The notes under the pieces: generated by a model
Told to the model about the DNA's origin: nothing
What the model saw: only the letters and a program-made list of their open reading frames with translations
The model's database searches: none
Shown: one piece after another, positions 11,301 through 22,189 of the stretch
Layout: each line of letters opens with the position of its first letter
Numbering within the stretch: position 1 is the stretch's first letter
Made by a program: the position numbers and the translations under genes
Source: Saxidomus purpurata
Taxonomy: Eukaryota; Mollusca; Bivalvia; Venerida; Veneridae
NCBI GenBank assembly: GCA_022818135.1
Contig: JAFMSR010000010.1
Coordinates: 11,802,385-11,866,384 of the forward strand
DNA length: 64,000 bases
Direction of reading: 5' to 3'

Positions 11301-14300
11301 TCGTTCAACCTCGCAAATTGGCAACTGGCAACTGGCAGCCAGATGCCAATTCGATTTTTATGTAAAAATCTTAATAAAAGTTGAATTGGCAACAGGCAAG
11401 TGGCCACCAACTTCATATTCCAGATGCCAATTCAACTTTCACTTGCAAATAGCCAATTCGTTTAACCTCACGAATTGGCAACTGAAAACTGGCAGCCAGA
11501 TGCCAATTCGACTTCTGTCAGTAATTGTGAATAAAAAGCGAATTGGCAACTGGCAACTGGCAGCCAGATGCCAATTCGATTTTTATGTAAAAATCTTAAT
11601 AAACGTTGAATTGGCAACTGGCAACTGGCAGACTGAAGCCAATTCGATTTTTATGTAAAAATCTTAATAAAAGTTGAATTGGCAACTGGAAACTGGCAAC
11701 AAACTTCGAATTCCAGATGCCAATTCAACTTTTACTTGCAAATAGCCAATTCGTTTAACCTAACGAATTGGCAACTGGCAATTGGCAGCCAGATGCCAAT
11801 TCAATTTTCATGTAAAAATCTTAATAAAAGTTGAATTGGCAACTGGCAATTGGCAATCAGATGCCAATTCGATTTTTATGTAAAAATCTTAATAAAAGTT
11901 AATTTGGCAACTAGCAACTGGCAACCAGATACCAATTTGTTCAACCTCGCGAATTGGCAACTGGCAACTGGCAGCCAGATGCCAATTCGATTTTTATGTA
12001 AAAATCTTAATAAAAGTTGAATTGGCAAGTGGCAACTGGCAACCAACTTCATATTCCAGATGCCAATTCAACTTTCACTTGTAAATAGCAAATTCATTCA
12101 ACTTACGAATTGGCAAGTGACAGTTGTATTGGCATCTAGAATATGAAGTTTGTTGCCAGTTGCCAATTTATTTTTTTATTAAGATTTTTTACATAAAAAT
12201 CGAATTTGCATCTGATTGCCACTTGCTAGTTGCCAATTCAACTTTTTTAAAGATTTTTACATAAAAATCGAATTGGCATCTGGCTGCCAGTTGCCAGTTG
12301 CCAATTCGCTTTTTATTCACAATTACTGACAGAAGTCGAATTGGCATCTGGAATATGAAGTTGGTTGCCAGTTGCCACTTGCCAATTCAACTTTTATTAA
12401 GATTTTTACATAAAAATCGAATTGGCATCTGGCTGCCAGTTGCCAGTTGCCAATTCAGCTTTTATTAAGATTTTTACATAAAAATCGAATTGGTATCTGG
12501 CTGCCAATTGCCAGTTGCCAATTCGTTAGGTTGAACGAATTGGTTATTTGCAAGTAAAAGTTGAATTGGCATCTGGAATATGAAGTTGGTTGCCAGTTGC
12601 CACTTGCCAATTCAACTTTTTTTAAGATTTTTACATAAAAATCGAATTGGCATCTGGCTGCCAGTTGCCAATTCAGCTTTTATTAAGATTTTTACATAAA
12701 AATCGAATTGGCATCTGGCTGCCAATTGCCAGTTGCCAATTCGTTAGGTTGAACGAATTGGTTATTTGCAAGTGAAAGTTGAATTGGCATCTGGAATATG
12801 AAGTTGGTTGCCACTTGCCTGTTGCCAATTCAACTTTTATTAAGATTTTTACATGAACATTGAATTGGCATCTGGCTGCCAATTGCCAGTTGCCAATTCG
12901 CTTTTTTTCACAATTACTGACAGAAGTCGAATTGGCATCTGGCTGCCAGTTGCCAGTTGCCAATTCGTGAGGTTGAACGAATTAGCTATTTGCAAGTGAA
13001 AGTTGAATTGGCATCTGGAATATGAAGTTGGTTGCCAGTTGCCAGTTGCCAATTCAACTTTTATTAAGATTTTTACATAAAAATCGAATTGGAATCTGGT
13101 TGCCAGTTGCCAATTCAACTTTTATTAAGATTTTTACATAAAAATCGAATTGGCATCTGGCTGCCAGTTACCAGTTGCCAATTCGTGAGTTTGAACGAAT
13201 TGGTTATTGGCAAGTGAAAGTTGAATTGGCATCTGAAATATGAAGTAGGTTGCCAGTTGCCAGTTGCCAATTCAACTTTAATTAAGATTTTTACATAAAA
13301 ATCGAATTGGCATCTGGCTGCCAGTTGCCAGTTGCCAATTCGCGAGGTTGAACGAATTGGTTATTGGCAAGTAAAAGTTGAATTGGCATCTGAAATATGA
13401 AGTTGGTTGCCAGTTGCCAAATCAACTTTTATTAAGATTTTTACATAAAAATCGAATTGGCATTTGATTGCCAATTGCCAGTTGCCAATTCGTTAGGTTG
13501 GACGAATTGGCTATTTGCAAGTGAAAGTTGAATTGGCATCTGGAATATGAAGTTAGTTGCCAGTTGCCAGTTGCCAATTTATTTTTTATTAAGATTTTTA
13601 CATAAAAATCGAATTGGCATCTGGCTGCCAGTTGCCAGTTGCCAATTCGCTCGGTTTAACAATTTTGTTTTTGGTTAATATTTGCAAGTGAAGACGAATT
13701 GGCAACAAGAGTGTGAAGTTGGCTGCCAGTTGCCAGTTGCCAATTGAATTGGCATTGAAATGGCAACCGGCAACTGGCAGCTAACTTCACGCACATTAGA
13801 TCTAGCAGAAGTCTAGGTATGTATCAGTTTGATGAAGAAATACGGTTTTGGTGTTATATTTGAAATATACTGCATATTAATTCTTTTTTAAATCTATCTT
13901 TTGTGCTTTCTAACATTTACCTAATTAGATCTAGTTAAACTACACTTTTACCAAAGAAGTGCTGGCTATTTAACTGTTTTAGTAGCGCCTTATATTATGT
14001 ATCCAACTTCCGGCTTTTGCAATCTGAGATCTGTCGAAATCGTCTTCCATCAGTAGATCTATTTCAACACTTAATGTTAAGCTTAGGAACGATTATCCAA
14101 TTTTGAATAATTAGTTCCTTTTGATAGCTTATCCGTTTTTAAAAGAATATCAACAAGAACTATCGTAACATTGTACGTGATTTAGTGTTATCATCCAGTA
14201 TTCAAACTATGTGAAAAGCCCAATTCGCCTTATATAAGTCAACAGTAGCAGAGGTCGTAGTGGTTGCCCAAAAGGATAAAATATGTTCATGGATCCAGAC

Positions 14301-17300
14301 GTATATATGTACAATTGGAAAGTAGTGAGACATTTGTTTGCGATATCAAAAAGTAAGATTTTCTGTTGCGGTATCATATAGAACCATGTGCATAGTTGAT
14401 ATATATGTCTCGAGCCGTGTACATATTTATCCCTTTGGGCATCACCAACAGTCATTGCAACAGTAAATATATAGGGCAGATTCCTGCTTAGTTTTAATAT
14501 TGTTCTTCCATGATACAAACTCTGACCTACGTGTAGTACATTGACTTCGACATGATATATATTTTGAAAGGCTTTTCTTTGAGGAAGGTTTTTACAAGTG
14601 ACAAATTTACACTTACCGGGTTTAACAATACGGATCATTTCAAGGAGTCCCGAACAAGGTATATGGCTCTCACCCATCCCTCCTGAGCTCACTAAACAGT
14701 CATATACATCTATAATACAATATATTACAATATAAGATATGTCCCGTGTTAAAATAAATTATTAATTTATCTTTAGAAAACTGGTTCTGTATCTTACTTC
14801 AAATTCCAACAGATATTGACTAACCTGACCCTATTCAAAAAGTGCGACTGATCCTGCGTCATGTCTGATGTACTTTCTTAACAGTACAGATGACTGTTAA
14901 AATTGTGAAGCGTACCCACACACACCTTGAACACAAGCAGTGCCCTAAATCAAACCTACGTCTTTCTATTACAATGTATTAATCGGGCTTGAATATGATG
15001 TCTCAATCTTCTTTATAAAAACAACTTTTCTGATTTAAGCTCTGGGTCGTATTCAAGAACAATATGACAATGTCAAATTAAGTCATTTACCGATATTTTA
15101 CCATTATCAGACACATATGAAAAAAAAAACACAAAATAAATAATATCTTGAACAAATAATACTTGACAAAAAGTATATTGAGTTAACACACCGTCATCGA
15201 TTGGGAGTCTTTGGTCAGAACAGTATTCTTTGTAAAGGTTCTTGTAGTTGCCATTGTTCCTACATTCTTTGAGCATTCCTTCTGCAGGATCAAGCCCATC
15301 AATGTCTTTAAAACCATACACTGCTAACTGAAAATGATGGCATACATTATGTTTAATATAGATCTATCCGAAGTCTAAAACCTTTATTATTTTTTTATAA
15401 TTTTCATTTTGCCCTTTTCTATAGGCCTAGTAGTTGCTTTTCATTTAAGAACTAACGAAAACTGATAAAGTATATTACTCGGAAGTGTAATTATTTTCTT
15501 TTTGAAGAATAGTATGCGGGCAACATGTCATTGAAAGTGTGGAAATGTATTGCTATTGAATGACAACTTTATAAGTGTTCCGCGTGTTACAGATGATATA
15601 TAGTAACATGCTGGCATGCGTGGATAATCACAAATATATATTCATTGCTATAAGCATATTTTTATGTTTTATGCAATTAACGTATTGTGTTGTAGATAAT
15701 TATTATAGTAACATATTGCAATGCGTGGTTAACCAACTTTATAAGACATAGCCATGTTAACGACTTAACGGAACAAACCCTTAATATATTTACATTCAGT
15801 GTTGAGCAATAAAACATGTAACACGTGAAACGATAGGCTGTACCACGGTAATCTAAATCACACTGTTTAACACAACTGTAACCAGTCTATTCATCGTCAA
15901 GTGAGAAAAAACATAAACACATACGATTCAAAACTCCAAGTTACGTCATAAATATGACGCAATACACGCTGGTATCCCATTTATTTGTAGGCATCGTTTA
16001 AATCGAGTAAACTAAATATCTAGAATGTTATACCCGACTTTGAAATATACGTACTACTTGTTGCGCTGAATTAAAAACTCAGATATGTCCTCTCTATCTA
16101 CAACCCCAAAAGGAGATTCTCATAATCAATGGCTTTATAATTCTTCGAAATATATCTGATTTTTCAACGAAAGGAAAACTTTTCCACTACATCTACTAGT
16201 ATATTCTAACGCAACACCTGCCTTTTACCTTCTTCCTTTTTTTATTTACCCTACCAAAATGCCAGCTTACGTTTAGCTATCTATGCACGGAAACTATCAC
16301 GCCTTGAATTTATGAAAACATTGGGTAGATACATCCGTTACATTAATTTTAAAATGATCGAGTGATACAAATTTTATATAGAAAATAATTCTAATTCCAA
16401 GGAAGAACCCATGTTAAGTCTACGGATGCTTAAACGTCAAATTAAAATTATCTGCTATATGATTTGTACAACTCGATCATTTTGAAATTCATGTAACGAA
16501 AGTATCTACCCAGTGTCTTTATATATGCAAGACATGATAGCTTTTACGCATCGATAGCTTAAGATAAGCTGGGTTGATAATTAAAGGGACATACCCTATA
16601 ACTGATGTCAAACTAAATAACCTCAAAAACATAAATAACAGACTCTTTGGAAGTATTATAACTTAAAGAGGCACTCCCTACATCTAGCCGATTATATTCT
16701 CGAAACATAGATTATGTGTTCAATTAATGTAAAATGATAAATAAATACAATTTCAAAGAAGAACCTATGGCAGTTATAAAACTTCCAAAGATTCTATTAT
16801 TTATGTTTTGGGGGTAATTTAGTCGACATCAGTTATAGGGTATGTCCCTTTCACCTGAAAGTTTCAGCTATGCGTTCCCAGTCATCGATAAAAGCAGCGG
16901 TTTAAAATGTACTATAGTACCGTAAACCATTCAATAATCTATGTAAAGTTGTTGTTGTTCAATCAATGAGTGGATGCGATTTATTACAAAAAGCCTCTAT
17001 ATTGATTAATTGTGGTAAATTGAGGCATTTTACGCCACAGGTTCTTCTTTGAAATTGTATTTATTTATCATTTTACGTTCATTGAACACATAATCTTTGT
17101 TTCAAGAATATAATTTGCTAGATGTAGGGAGTGCCCCTTTAAATAATGAAGGAAAAAAGGCAGATGCTGTGTTAGAAGTTTCGTTTCGTTTATATACAAA
17201 CTTACCAAGTCTCCAACGCGACCAGTTCCACAAGCCATGTCGATAATTTTGAGTTTGTCTCTATTTTCTTTGTAGCAATTAGCGGCCTCGTCAGCTATGT

Positions 17301-17334
17301 ATTTTGGTCCGTTATAAGTTTCTGGATCCAAGTC
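8146..17334 (-). CDS. METTL27-like: METTL27/WBSCR27-like SAM-dependent methyltransferase, exons joined (5' end missing)
   Basis: Four minus-strand exons (17206-17334, 15192-15327, 14617-14709, 8146-8330) join in a consistent phase (0/0, 0/1, 1/1, 1/stop) with GT-AG junctions, giving about 180 residues and a TAA stop. Domain order is that of a class I methyltransferase. First comes a 'DPETYNGPKYIADE' helix, then the SAM-binding motif 'IIDMACGTGRVGDL' in exon A. Exon B has 'IDGLDPAEGMLKECRNNG' (post-II acidic/adenine region). Exon C has 'CLVSSGGMGESHIPCSGLLE' and 'IRIVKPG', and exon D has 'GGLMLIAMRKAYLENVGEYK' and the C-terminal strands. This order and wording match METTL27 (Williams-Beuren region 27). 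Human METTL27 is about 245 residues, so one N-terminal exon or more, carrying the usual FYDxWAxxY segment, is missing and may lie in the N gap or upstream. The substrate is unknown. The last intron (8331-14616) is enlarged by the foldback element at 10283-13796, and intron 14710-15191 is short. Confidence 0.85.
8645..8830 (-). repeat. Dispersed repeat family R1, copy 1
   Basis: The reverse complement runs 'cacgttataatttcaccgag', 'ggcaccaaaagtgatat', 'tttggtgttaatgagtgaaa', 'acatcgataccgac', 'ttcaataaaatgtcg'. The same order is found on the plus strand at 52345-52560. The 'accaaaagt...acttttggt' part forms a small hairpin. It lies just upstream (gene sense) of the terminal exon of the METTL27-like gene, inside its last intron. 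Confidence 0.75.
8870..9130 (+). repeat. Dispersed repeat family R2, copy 1
   Basis: It shares with 16860-17138 the ordered blocks 'agctat.c.ttccagtcat', 'aagcctctat.atgatta', 'aaa.tgaggcatttt', 'gaacaca', 'aatataat.tgctagat' and 'agggagtg'. It is non-coding and lies in the last intron of the METTL27-like gene. Its right end corresponds to the TTAA-flanked end of the second copy. Confidence 0.72.
9216..9250. repeat. Short perfect hairpin
   Basis: Two 15-bp perfect arms (9216-9230 and 9236-9250, 'tactttttacagata' and its complement) surround a 5-base loop. It may be a remnant terminal hairpin of a MITE; nothing ties it to a function. Confidence 0.7.
10283..13796. mobile_element. Giant foldback (FB-like) element with tandem-repeat arms
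   Basis: The element begins ATGTGCGTGAAGTTAGCTGCC-like and ends with the exact complement. It is bordered by TAGTTCTAG (10274-10282) and TAGATCTAG (13797-13805), a 9-bp duplication with one mismatch. Each arm of about 1.7-1.8 kb is an array of units of roughly 60-75 bp built on 'GAATTGGCAACTGGCA' and 'TGCCAATTCG', separated by 'ATTTTTATGTAAAAAT', 'AATAAAAGTTG' or 'CAATTACTGACAGAAGTCG' spacers. Orientation flips near 12110-12170. Every unit is itself palindromic. Long open frames on both strands ('NWQLATGNWQPDANS...') are a by-product of stop-free repeats. There is no transposase inside. It occupies the last intron of the METTL27-like gene. Confidence 0.88.
14617..14709 (-). CDS. METTL27-like: METTL27-like exon C
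   Basis: The acceptor is 'attatag' before ATGTATATG and the donor is CCCG/gtaagt, with phase 1 in and out. It encodes 'VYDCLVSSGGMGESHIPCSG' then 'LLEMIRIVKPG', the strand-4 and strand-5 region of the fold. Translation runs on past the donor for 100 more codons before a stop, but that read-through has no family similarity. Splicing to 8330 restores 'KPGGLMLIAMR'. Confidence 0.85.
15192..15327 (-). CDS. METTL27-like: METTL27-like exon B
   Basis: The acceptor is 'attttcag' before TTAGCAGTG. The donor is GATGACG/gtgtgt, leaving phase 1. It encodes 'AVYGFKDIDGLDPAEGMLKE' and 'CRNNGNYKNLYKEYCSD', matching the family segment in which the acidic end of strand 2 is followed by Gly-Leu-Asp and 'MLK'. 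The GTGTGT donor is weak but legal, and the next exon completes the split Asp codon. Confidence 0.83.
16587..16853. repeat. Hairpin repeat, arms 16587-16670 and 16785-16853
   Basis: 'gggacataccctataactga' at the left end matches the complement of 'tcagttatagggtatgtccc' at the right. Inner arm blocks 'agactctttggaagt' and 'acttccaaagattct' also pair. It is interleaved with the R2 element beginning at 16677, so one element probably inserted into the other. Confidence 0.8.
16677..17138. mobile_element. R2 element with inverted ends, flanked by TTAA (MITE)
   Basis: Left arm 16677-16780 ('AGAGGCACTCCCTACATCTA...') is repeated inverted at about 17036-17138 ('...TAGATGTAGGGAGTGCCCCT'), with near-identity over about 100 bp. 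TTAA sits immediately outside each end (16673-16676 and 17139-17142). A TTAA target site is used by piggyBac-type elements, but no transposase is present, so the class is an inference. The right end is only 67 bp from METTL27-like exon A. Confidence 0.72.
17206..17334 (-). CDS. METTL27-like: METTL27-like exon A (SAM motif I)
   Basis: This is a 43-codon exon. The acceptor reads 'tttgtag' before GACTTGGATCC and the donor is GACTTG/gtaag. It encodes 'KLKIIDMACGTGRVGDL', the glycine-rich SAM-binding loop. It lies only about 65 bp from a palindromic repeat (B' arm ending at 17138). It begins in phase 0 with Asp-Leu-Asp, so a coding exon must precede it. None with the expected YDxW motif was seen in 17340-24000 outside the N gap. 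Confidence 0.85.
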
Positions 17335-17627
17335 CTACAAACGAGATTTATAGTACAAATGTATAAATAAAAATTTCAGAAATGATATTTAGCTTAGTCG
17401 CATTACAAGCATTCGGTTTTTATTGTTGCACTATACATAAGCCTTTATATAGTTTCAAATATATAAGCTATCTCCTGTCCTTCTTCATATATTCAAAAAA
17501 ATGTTTTAAGGACAATTTTCTAAATTGAGCTCGACTCATTTTTTTGGCACGCTGACCATATGTTGTAAGAGTTATACTACAACCCATATATATTATATAT
17601 ATATTATATATATATATATTACATATC

Positions 17628-18041
17628 ATGGAGTACTGTTGCAATGTCTGGGGACTTTGTCATAAATCTGATACCAATAAAATTTCAACTCTACAAAAAC
17701 GCGCTGTAAAATTAATCAATAAAACAAAAGCAGGTGACTTTCAGGTTCTATTAAAAGACTCAAATATCTTATCCTTTGAAATTAGATGCAAATATCATAT
17801 TGCATTACTGGTGTTCAAATGCAAAAATAGGCAATTGTCCTAGTACTTGTATCACTGATTTACTAAATTGTGTTAATAATGACCACTATGGTCTCCTGCT
17901 AAACCTAACACAAACTATTTGAAACAAGCGTTCAGTTATAAAGCTGTACAGATTTGGAACTCTCTTCCCGCACGTATTAAACTTCTCCAAAACATTTGCA
18001 CATTCAGAAACACTTTGAAGAACTTTATCATGCAGACATAA
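17628..18041 (+). mobile_element. CR1/L2-type LINE, 3' end of reverse transcriptase ORF (degenerate)
   Basis: The translation shows 'MEYCCNVWGLCHKSDTNKIS', then 'LQKRAVKLINK' and 'LVFKCKN'. After a one-base shift it reads 'CITDLLNCVNNDHYGLL', then a further segment with 'FSYKAVQIWNSLPARIK' and a TAA at 18039-18041. These are the hallmark C-terminal motifs (L-Q-K-R-A, V-F-K-C, W-N-S-L-P) of CR1/L2-like non-LTR elements. At least one frameshift and stop break it. It sits about 300 bp upstream of METTL27-like exon A, next to an (AT)n tract at 17586-17622. The 5' part is absent. Confidence 0.75.
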
Positions 18042-18500
18042 ATCAAGTTATCATGTATATGTACAATGAAATATAATGCTGCATTTATAAATTGTATTAT
18101 ATTATATTGTTTAAAAAACCAAGAATAGTTAAGATGTTTAAATATCTTAGTTATCATATATTGTGCTTTATAACGGTTGAGCTGTTAATACAGGAAATGT
18201 CAATCATTTTGGTGTTATTTTATACAATGGACATTATAAATTATAAATATATGTATCATGCTTGATGAAGAGGCAATTATTCGTGATATGCTTCTTTTAG
18301 ATATTTTGATTTTTGTATATGCATGATTAAAAGATATATAGATAAGACTACATGTCATAAGTTGATGCGTGTTTGTCGAAAGTAAGGGATATGTTTATAT
18401 GTTGGTATGCATGCATGTTAAATACTTTGAGAAACTGTGAACTTTTGTGTGTGTGTGAATATAAAAGATATTTTTGAAGTTAAAAATGAAGGCCATACTG

Positions 18501-19000
18501 NNNNNNNNNNNNNNNNNNNNNNNNNNNNNNNNNNNNNNNNNNNNNNNNNNNNNNNNNNNNNNNNNNNNNNNNNNNNNNNNNNNNNNNNNNNNNNNNNNNN
18601 NNNNNNNNNNNNNNNNNNNNNNNNNNNNNNNNNNNNNNNNNNNNNNNNNNNNNNNNNNNNNNNNNNNNNNNNNNNNNNNNNNNNNNNNNNNNNNNNNNNN
18701 NNNNNNNNNNNNNNNNNNNNNNNNNNNNNNNNNNNNNNNNNNNNNNNNNNNNNNNNNNNNNNNNNNNNNNNNNNNNNNNNNNNNNNNNNNNNNNNNNNNN
18801 NNNNNNNNNNNNNNNNNNNNNNNNNNNNNNNNNNNNNNNNNNNNNNNNNNNNNNNNNNNNNNNNNNNNNNNNNNNNNNNNNNNNNNNNNNNNNNNNNNNN
18901 NNNNNNNNNNNNNNNNNNNNNNNNNNNNNNNNNNNNNNNNNNNNNNNNNNNNNNNNNNNNNNNNNNNNNNNNNNNNNNNNNNNNNNNNNNNNNNNNNNNN
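18501..19000. other. Assembly gap (500 N)
   Basis: It is exactly 500 N, so the true length is unknown. It lies upstream of METTL27-like exon A and could hide the missing N-terminal exon. Confidence 0.99.
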
Positions 19001-19284
19001 AGTACGAAAGCATGTCCGACTAGAATTAGCCGGGAATGCAAGTGTCATTCTGACAGGGACCCTTTGAGATTTGAAATTTTGATAAAACGGTATGGAATCT
19101 TTGTAGCATGGAGCTTGTTTTCTTGATGAACAGTGGTTGTGTAAACATTAGCAAACTGTGCTAGTTTGTCGTCAGATTTAAATAGTTCATCATCTATTAA
19201 CTTTCTCGACCAGTGAATAACGGTCAATATATTGATAAGAAAATAAGGATAAAGTTTGTTTTCCTGATATTCATGTCACGTACA

Positions 19285-19365
19285 AAATTGGGGGCGGAAC
19301 GGGAGATTTTGCTCTGTTGGGAGAGCGTTTGCGAAGGGCCTTCAATTCGCGTCTCGGTCATGATA
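19285..19365 (+). repeat. tRNA-like SINE head (plus)
   Basis: 'TGCTCTGTTGGGAGAGCGTT' resembles a tRNA D-arm/A-box, and 'CTTCAATTCGCGTCTCGG' about 30 bases on resembles a degenerate B-box and T-arm. There is no acceptor stem pairing, so this is a decayed tRNA-derived SINE rather than a tRNA gene. Confidence 0.5.
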
Positions 19366-19820
19366 CACAAAACTATTTCACCCTCTCTGACCTTTGGGGG
19401 CTTCTAACTGCATACAAATTAAAAAAACGTTTTCATATACTCAAAATAAAGCAGGCCATTTTTTTAAAGGTCACAGGACCACAATAAAAAGTAGCTCTTA
19501 TTATCTTAACAGCGGGAATGACATTTATTTGAACATAAATTAAAACCATTCCTAACTTTACCTTTTTAATCGATGTACATGTTCCATGATATTGCAAAAA
19601 AAAGACATTCTGGCCACTCTCCTTGGCGAAGAAACTATTTTATAATACAAACACCATTGTTTTAGAGTGAAAAGAACACGATTCTGTCATGATTCTATGT
19701 ATTATTTCACAATTTCTGTAAATTCAAAAAGACACTGGGACTTTAAAGATACTTACAGATTTTCTTTTTGATACGTGAACTTTCATATTATTCAACCATT
19801 GGCAGAGATCTAATATCTAG

Positions 19821-20006
<186 letters not shown>

Positions 20007-20469
20007 ATTTTTTAATATTATTACAAACCATTTAATGCAGTAAATCACCTTAGCCATTTTCAACTTTTAAGATTTATAATCATTTTATCGTTTTGTATTT
20101 CTTGCACACACGGATATACAGTTATTGTTAGTACTGCAAAAATGAAATTCTGAGTTTCAATGTCCTCTGCTGTCAAGAACATACGTTTACGGCAGGGTAC
20201 GGCAGCTGACGGGAGGTGAAAACTGTGTAAAAGATCATCTTCGGGTAAAGGACAACGTGTGAGTAAAGGCAAGCAAGACGAAATCCAGGTACATTTGTAC
20301 AAAATAACTGAAATACAATCACCTGTGGAGAAAGGCCACTGACTTTTTAAAACTCTTTCCATCTGTGACCTTTGTTCACAAGTTTGATTGTCTAATTTCG
20401 AATATCATGATCGTAACAAAACAATGAAAATGCCGAAGATATTGTCACAGTTTATTTATTTTTGATTAA

Positions 20470-20780
20470 GTGTACAGGTGGCAACATACAATGTAGGTAC
20501 AGCTAAAGCCAAGTACAGGTCCCACAATCATTACCCGCACCATAAGAATGTATAACACCCATCACCTACTCCCAAAGGCAGTCACTAATCGGTACCCAGG
20601 GTAGACAAACCCAATCAGTCAGTCAGTGACTTTGACCTTGCCGTAAGTACCTGGGTGTTGTTTTCGATACATCATTATGGTGGGTAATAATTGTGGGACT
20701 ACAGCCAATGTATACATTGATCTCGAGAGTAGTTGACCTGTGTTTAGCATGATACGCTCTCGGTTCTGTGGACCGACGCT
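20470..20780. repeat. MITE-like hairpin repeat
   Basis: 'gtcccacaatcattacccgc' (from 20518) pairs with 'gggtaataattgtgggac' (to about 20700), and 'cataagaatgtat' and 'aacaccca' pair with 'catcattatg' and 'tgggtgtt'. 'ttctgtggaccgacgctcga' follows. The open frames on the minus strand here are incidental. Confidence 0.65.
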
Positions 20781-22189
20781 CGACGTAAAAATTCCATGTA
20801 ATAAATCATCAGCAGGAATCAACTAACTAACTAACGTCAAATTTTTATGCTCAGTTTGAAGACCAATCTCAACCTTTCAACCGTCGTTGTTTACATATTT
20901 AAAAGTCACATGGTGACGTACTTAGCGGGAGCTAAATATAGGCCTAGGAAAACTGGTGCAGTTCGTCCAGTCGGAAAGGGTTTCTACAACAGCCCTCGGC
21001 GTACGCCAGATACACTCCAAGGTTTTGTTTTTGAAATATTTCTGTTATAAACCGATGTTGAAGATGTATTTAACAAAATTTAGTAGTAATATGGATTGAA
21101 GATAGGGTCATCTATTAACGAAAACCCCATCCCAATCACTAGTGCGTTAATATTAATTTGATTTACACTGTCTTTCTCCCAGACTTTTGTTGAGTTTTAC
21201 GAACCAGCTTTGACATGTCTATATACGAACACATTTAACAAACATTATATCGAAAAATTCATACAATTATAAACTTGATTCATTTACTGATTTAATCATC
21301 TATAATGTGGTCTGTATTTTTTTTAAATAACAATAAGTAATAAACAGTATAAGTAAGAGATTTATGTCTTGAGAATCGTAGGAACGAGACAATAGAGGGG
21401 TCCATATAGATTGGCGCTTTTTATATGTCATAAAATAAGAAGATTTAGATAATATTTAAATATAAATGACTTTTCTATAAATTTTACGACTCAATTTTTT
21501 AAAAAGTACCGATATACAGGAGAAATCTTAGTTTAATTGAGTATGGAAAGCATTACTAGGTCTGCGGCTCTGCTATAGTCACGTGACCATTCCGGAGGTC
21601 AACCGCATCGGATAAAATCACACACGATGTAAACAAATTTAACAGCATCCTAAAGTTTTTAAAGATTTTTTTCGGAAAATCACAAAGAAACCTCATTTAC
21701 GTCGAACATTAGTATAGTATTACGCCGAGCGTTGGTCTACCCACTCTAGATCGCAATCGAAATTGCATTTAGCACGTCTAGGAGTGTTTTAGCCCAACCA
21801 TTCAACCATTGTGCGAAGCAAATCAAAATCGGCCCGTGCATGTGGAAGATAGTCATACAGACCGGAAACGAATGACCGGTATGAGACTTATTATCCAATA
21901 CATTGTGTCCGAAAATACAAATCCCGGCAAATCTTGTCCGGTAACGGACAAATATGACAGTTATTATAACAATGTACTTATTCCGTGCTGGTAAACGCAC
22001 AATGTATATAAATTGTATAATAACATGCATCAGAAAGTACACAAAAAGGCTTTTTGAATATTTACATGTTGGTGGTCCCAGATAAAGATAAGTGCAAATG
22101 GTGCGTTTTCGATAAAGGGAGACAATCGAGTAGGGGATGCCGATACTAAACACTGATCGTTGCGCCCTGTAGTATATGGGCCACCGTTT

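Noticed and set aside
10283..13118. Long open frames (up to 145 codons) on both strands with repeated NWQLATG/QMPIRS peptides
   Set aside because: They are produced by stop-free repeat units of the foldback element on both strands, with no start context or domain.
14207..14616. Continuation of the methyltransferase reading frame past exon C
   Set aside because: A canonical gtaagt donor at 14616 and a phase-matched, family-like terminal exon at 8330 explain the gene better. The read-through has no family similarity.
18395..19126. Five open frames of about 180-230 codons
   Set aside because: They run through the 500-N gap and are meaningless.
20060..20822. Two minus-strand frames both containing DDLLH, resembling duplicated exons
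   Set aside because: The similarity comes from a shared repeat around a MITE hairpin, and no domain or splice logic supports coding.
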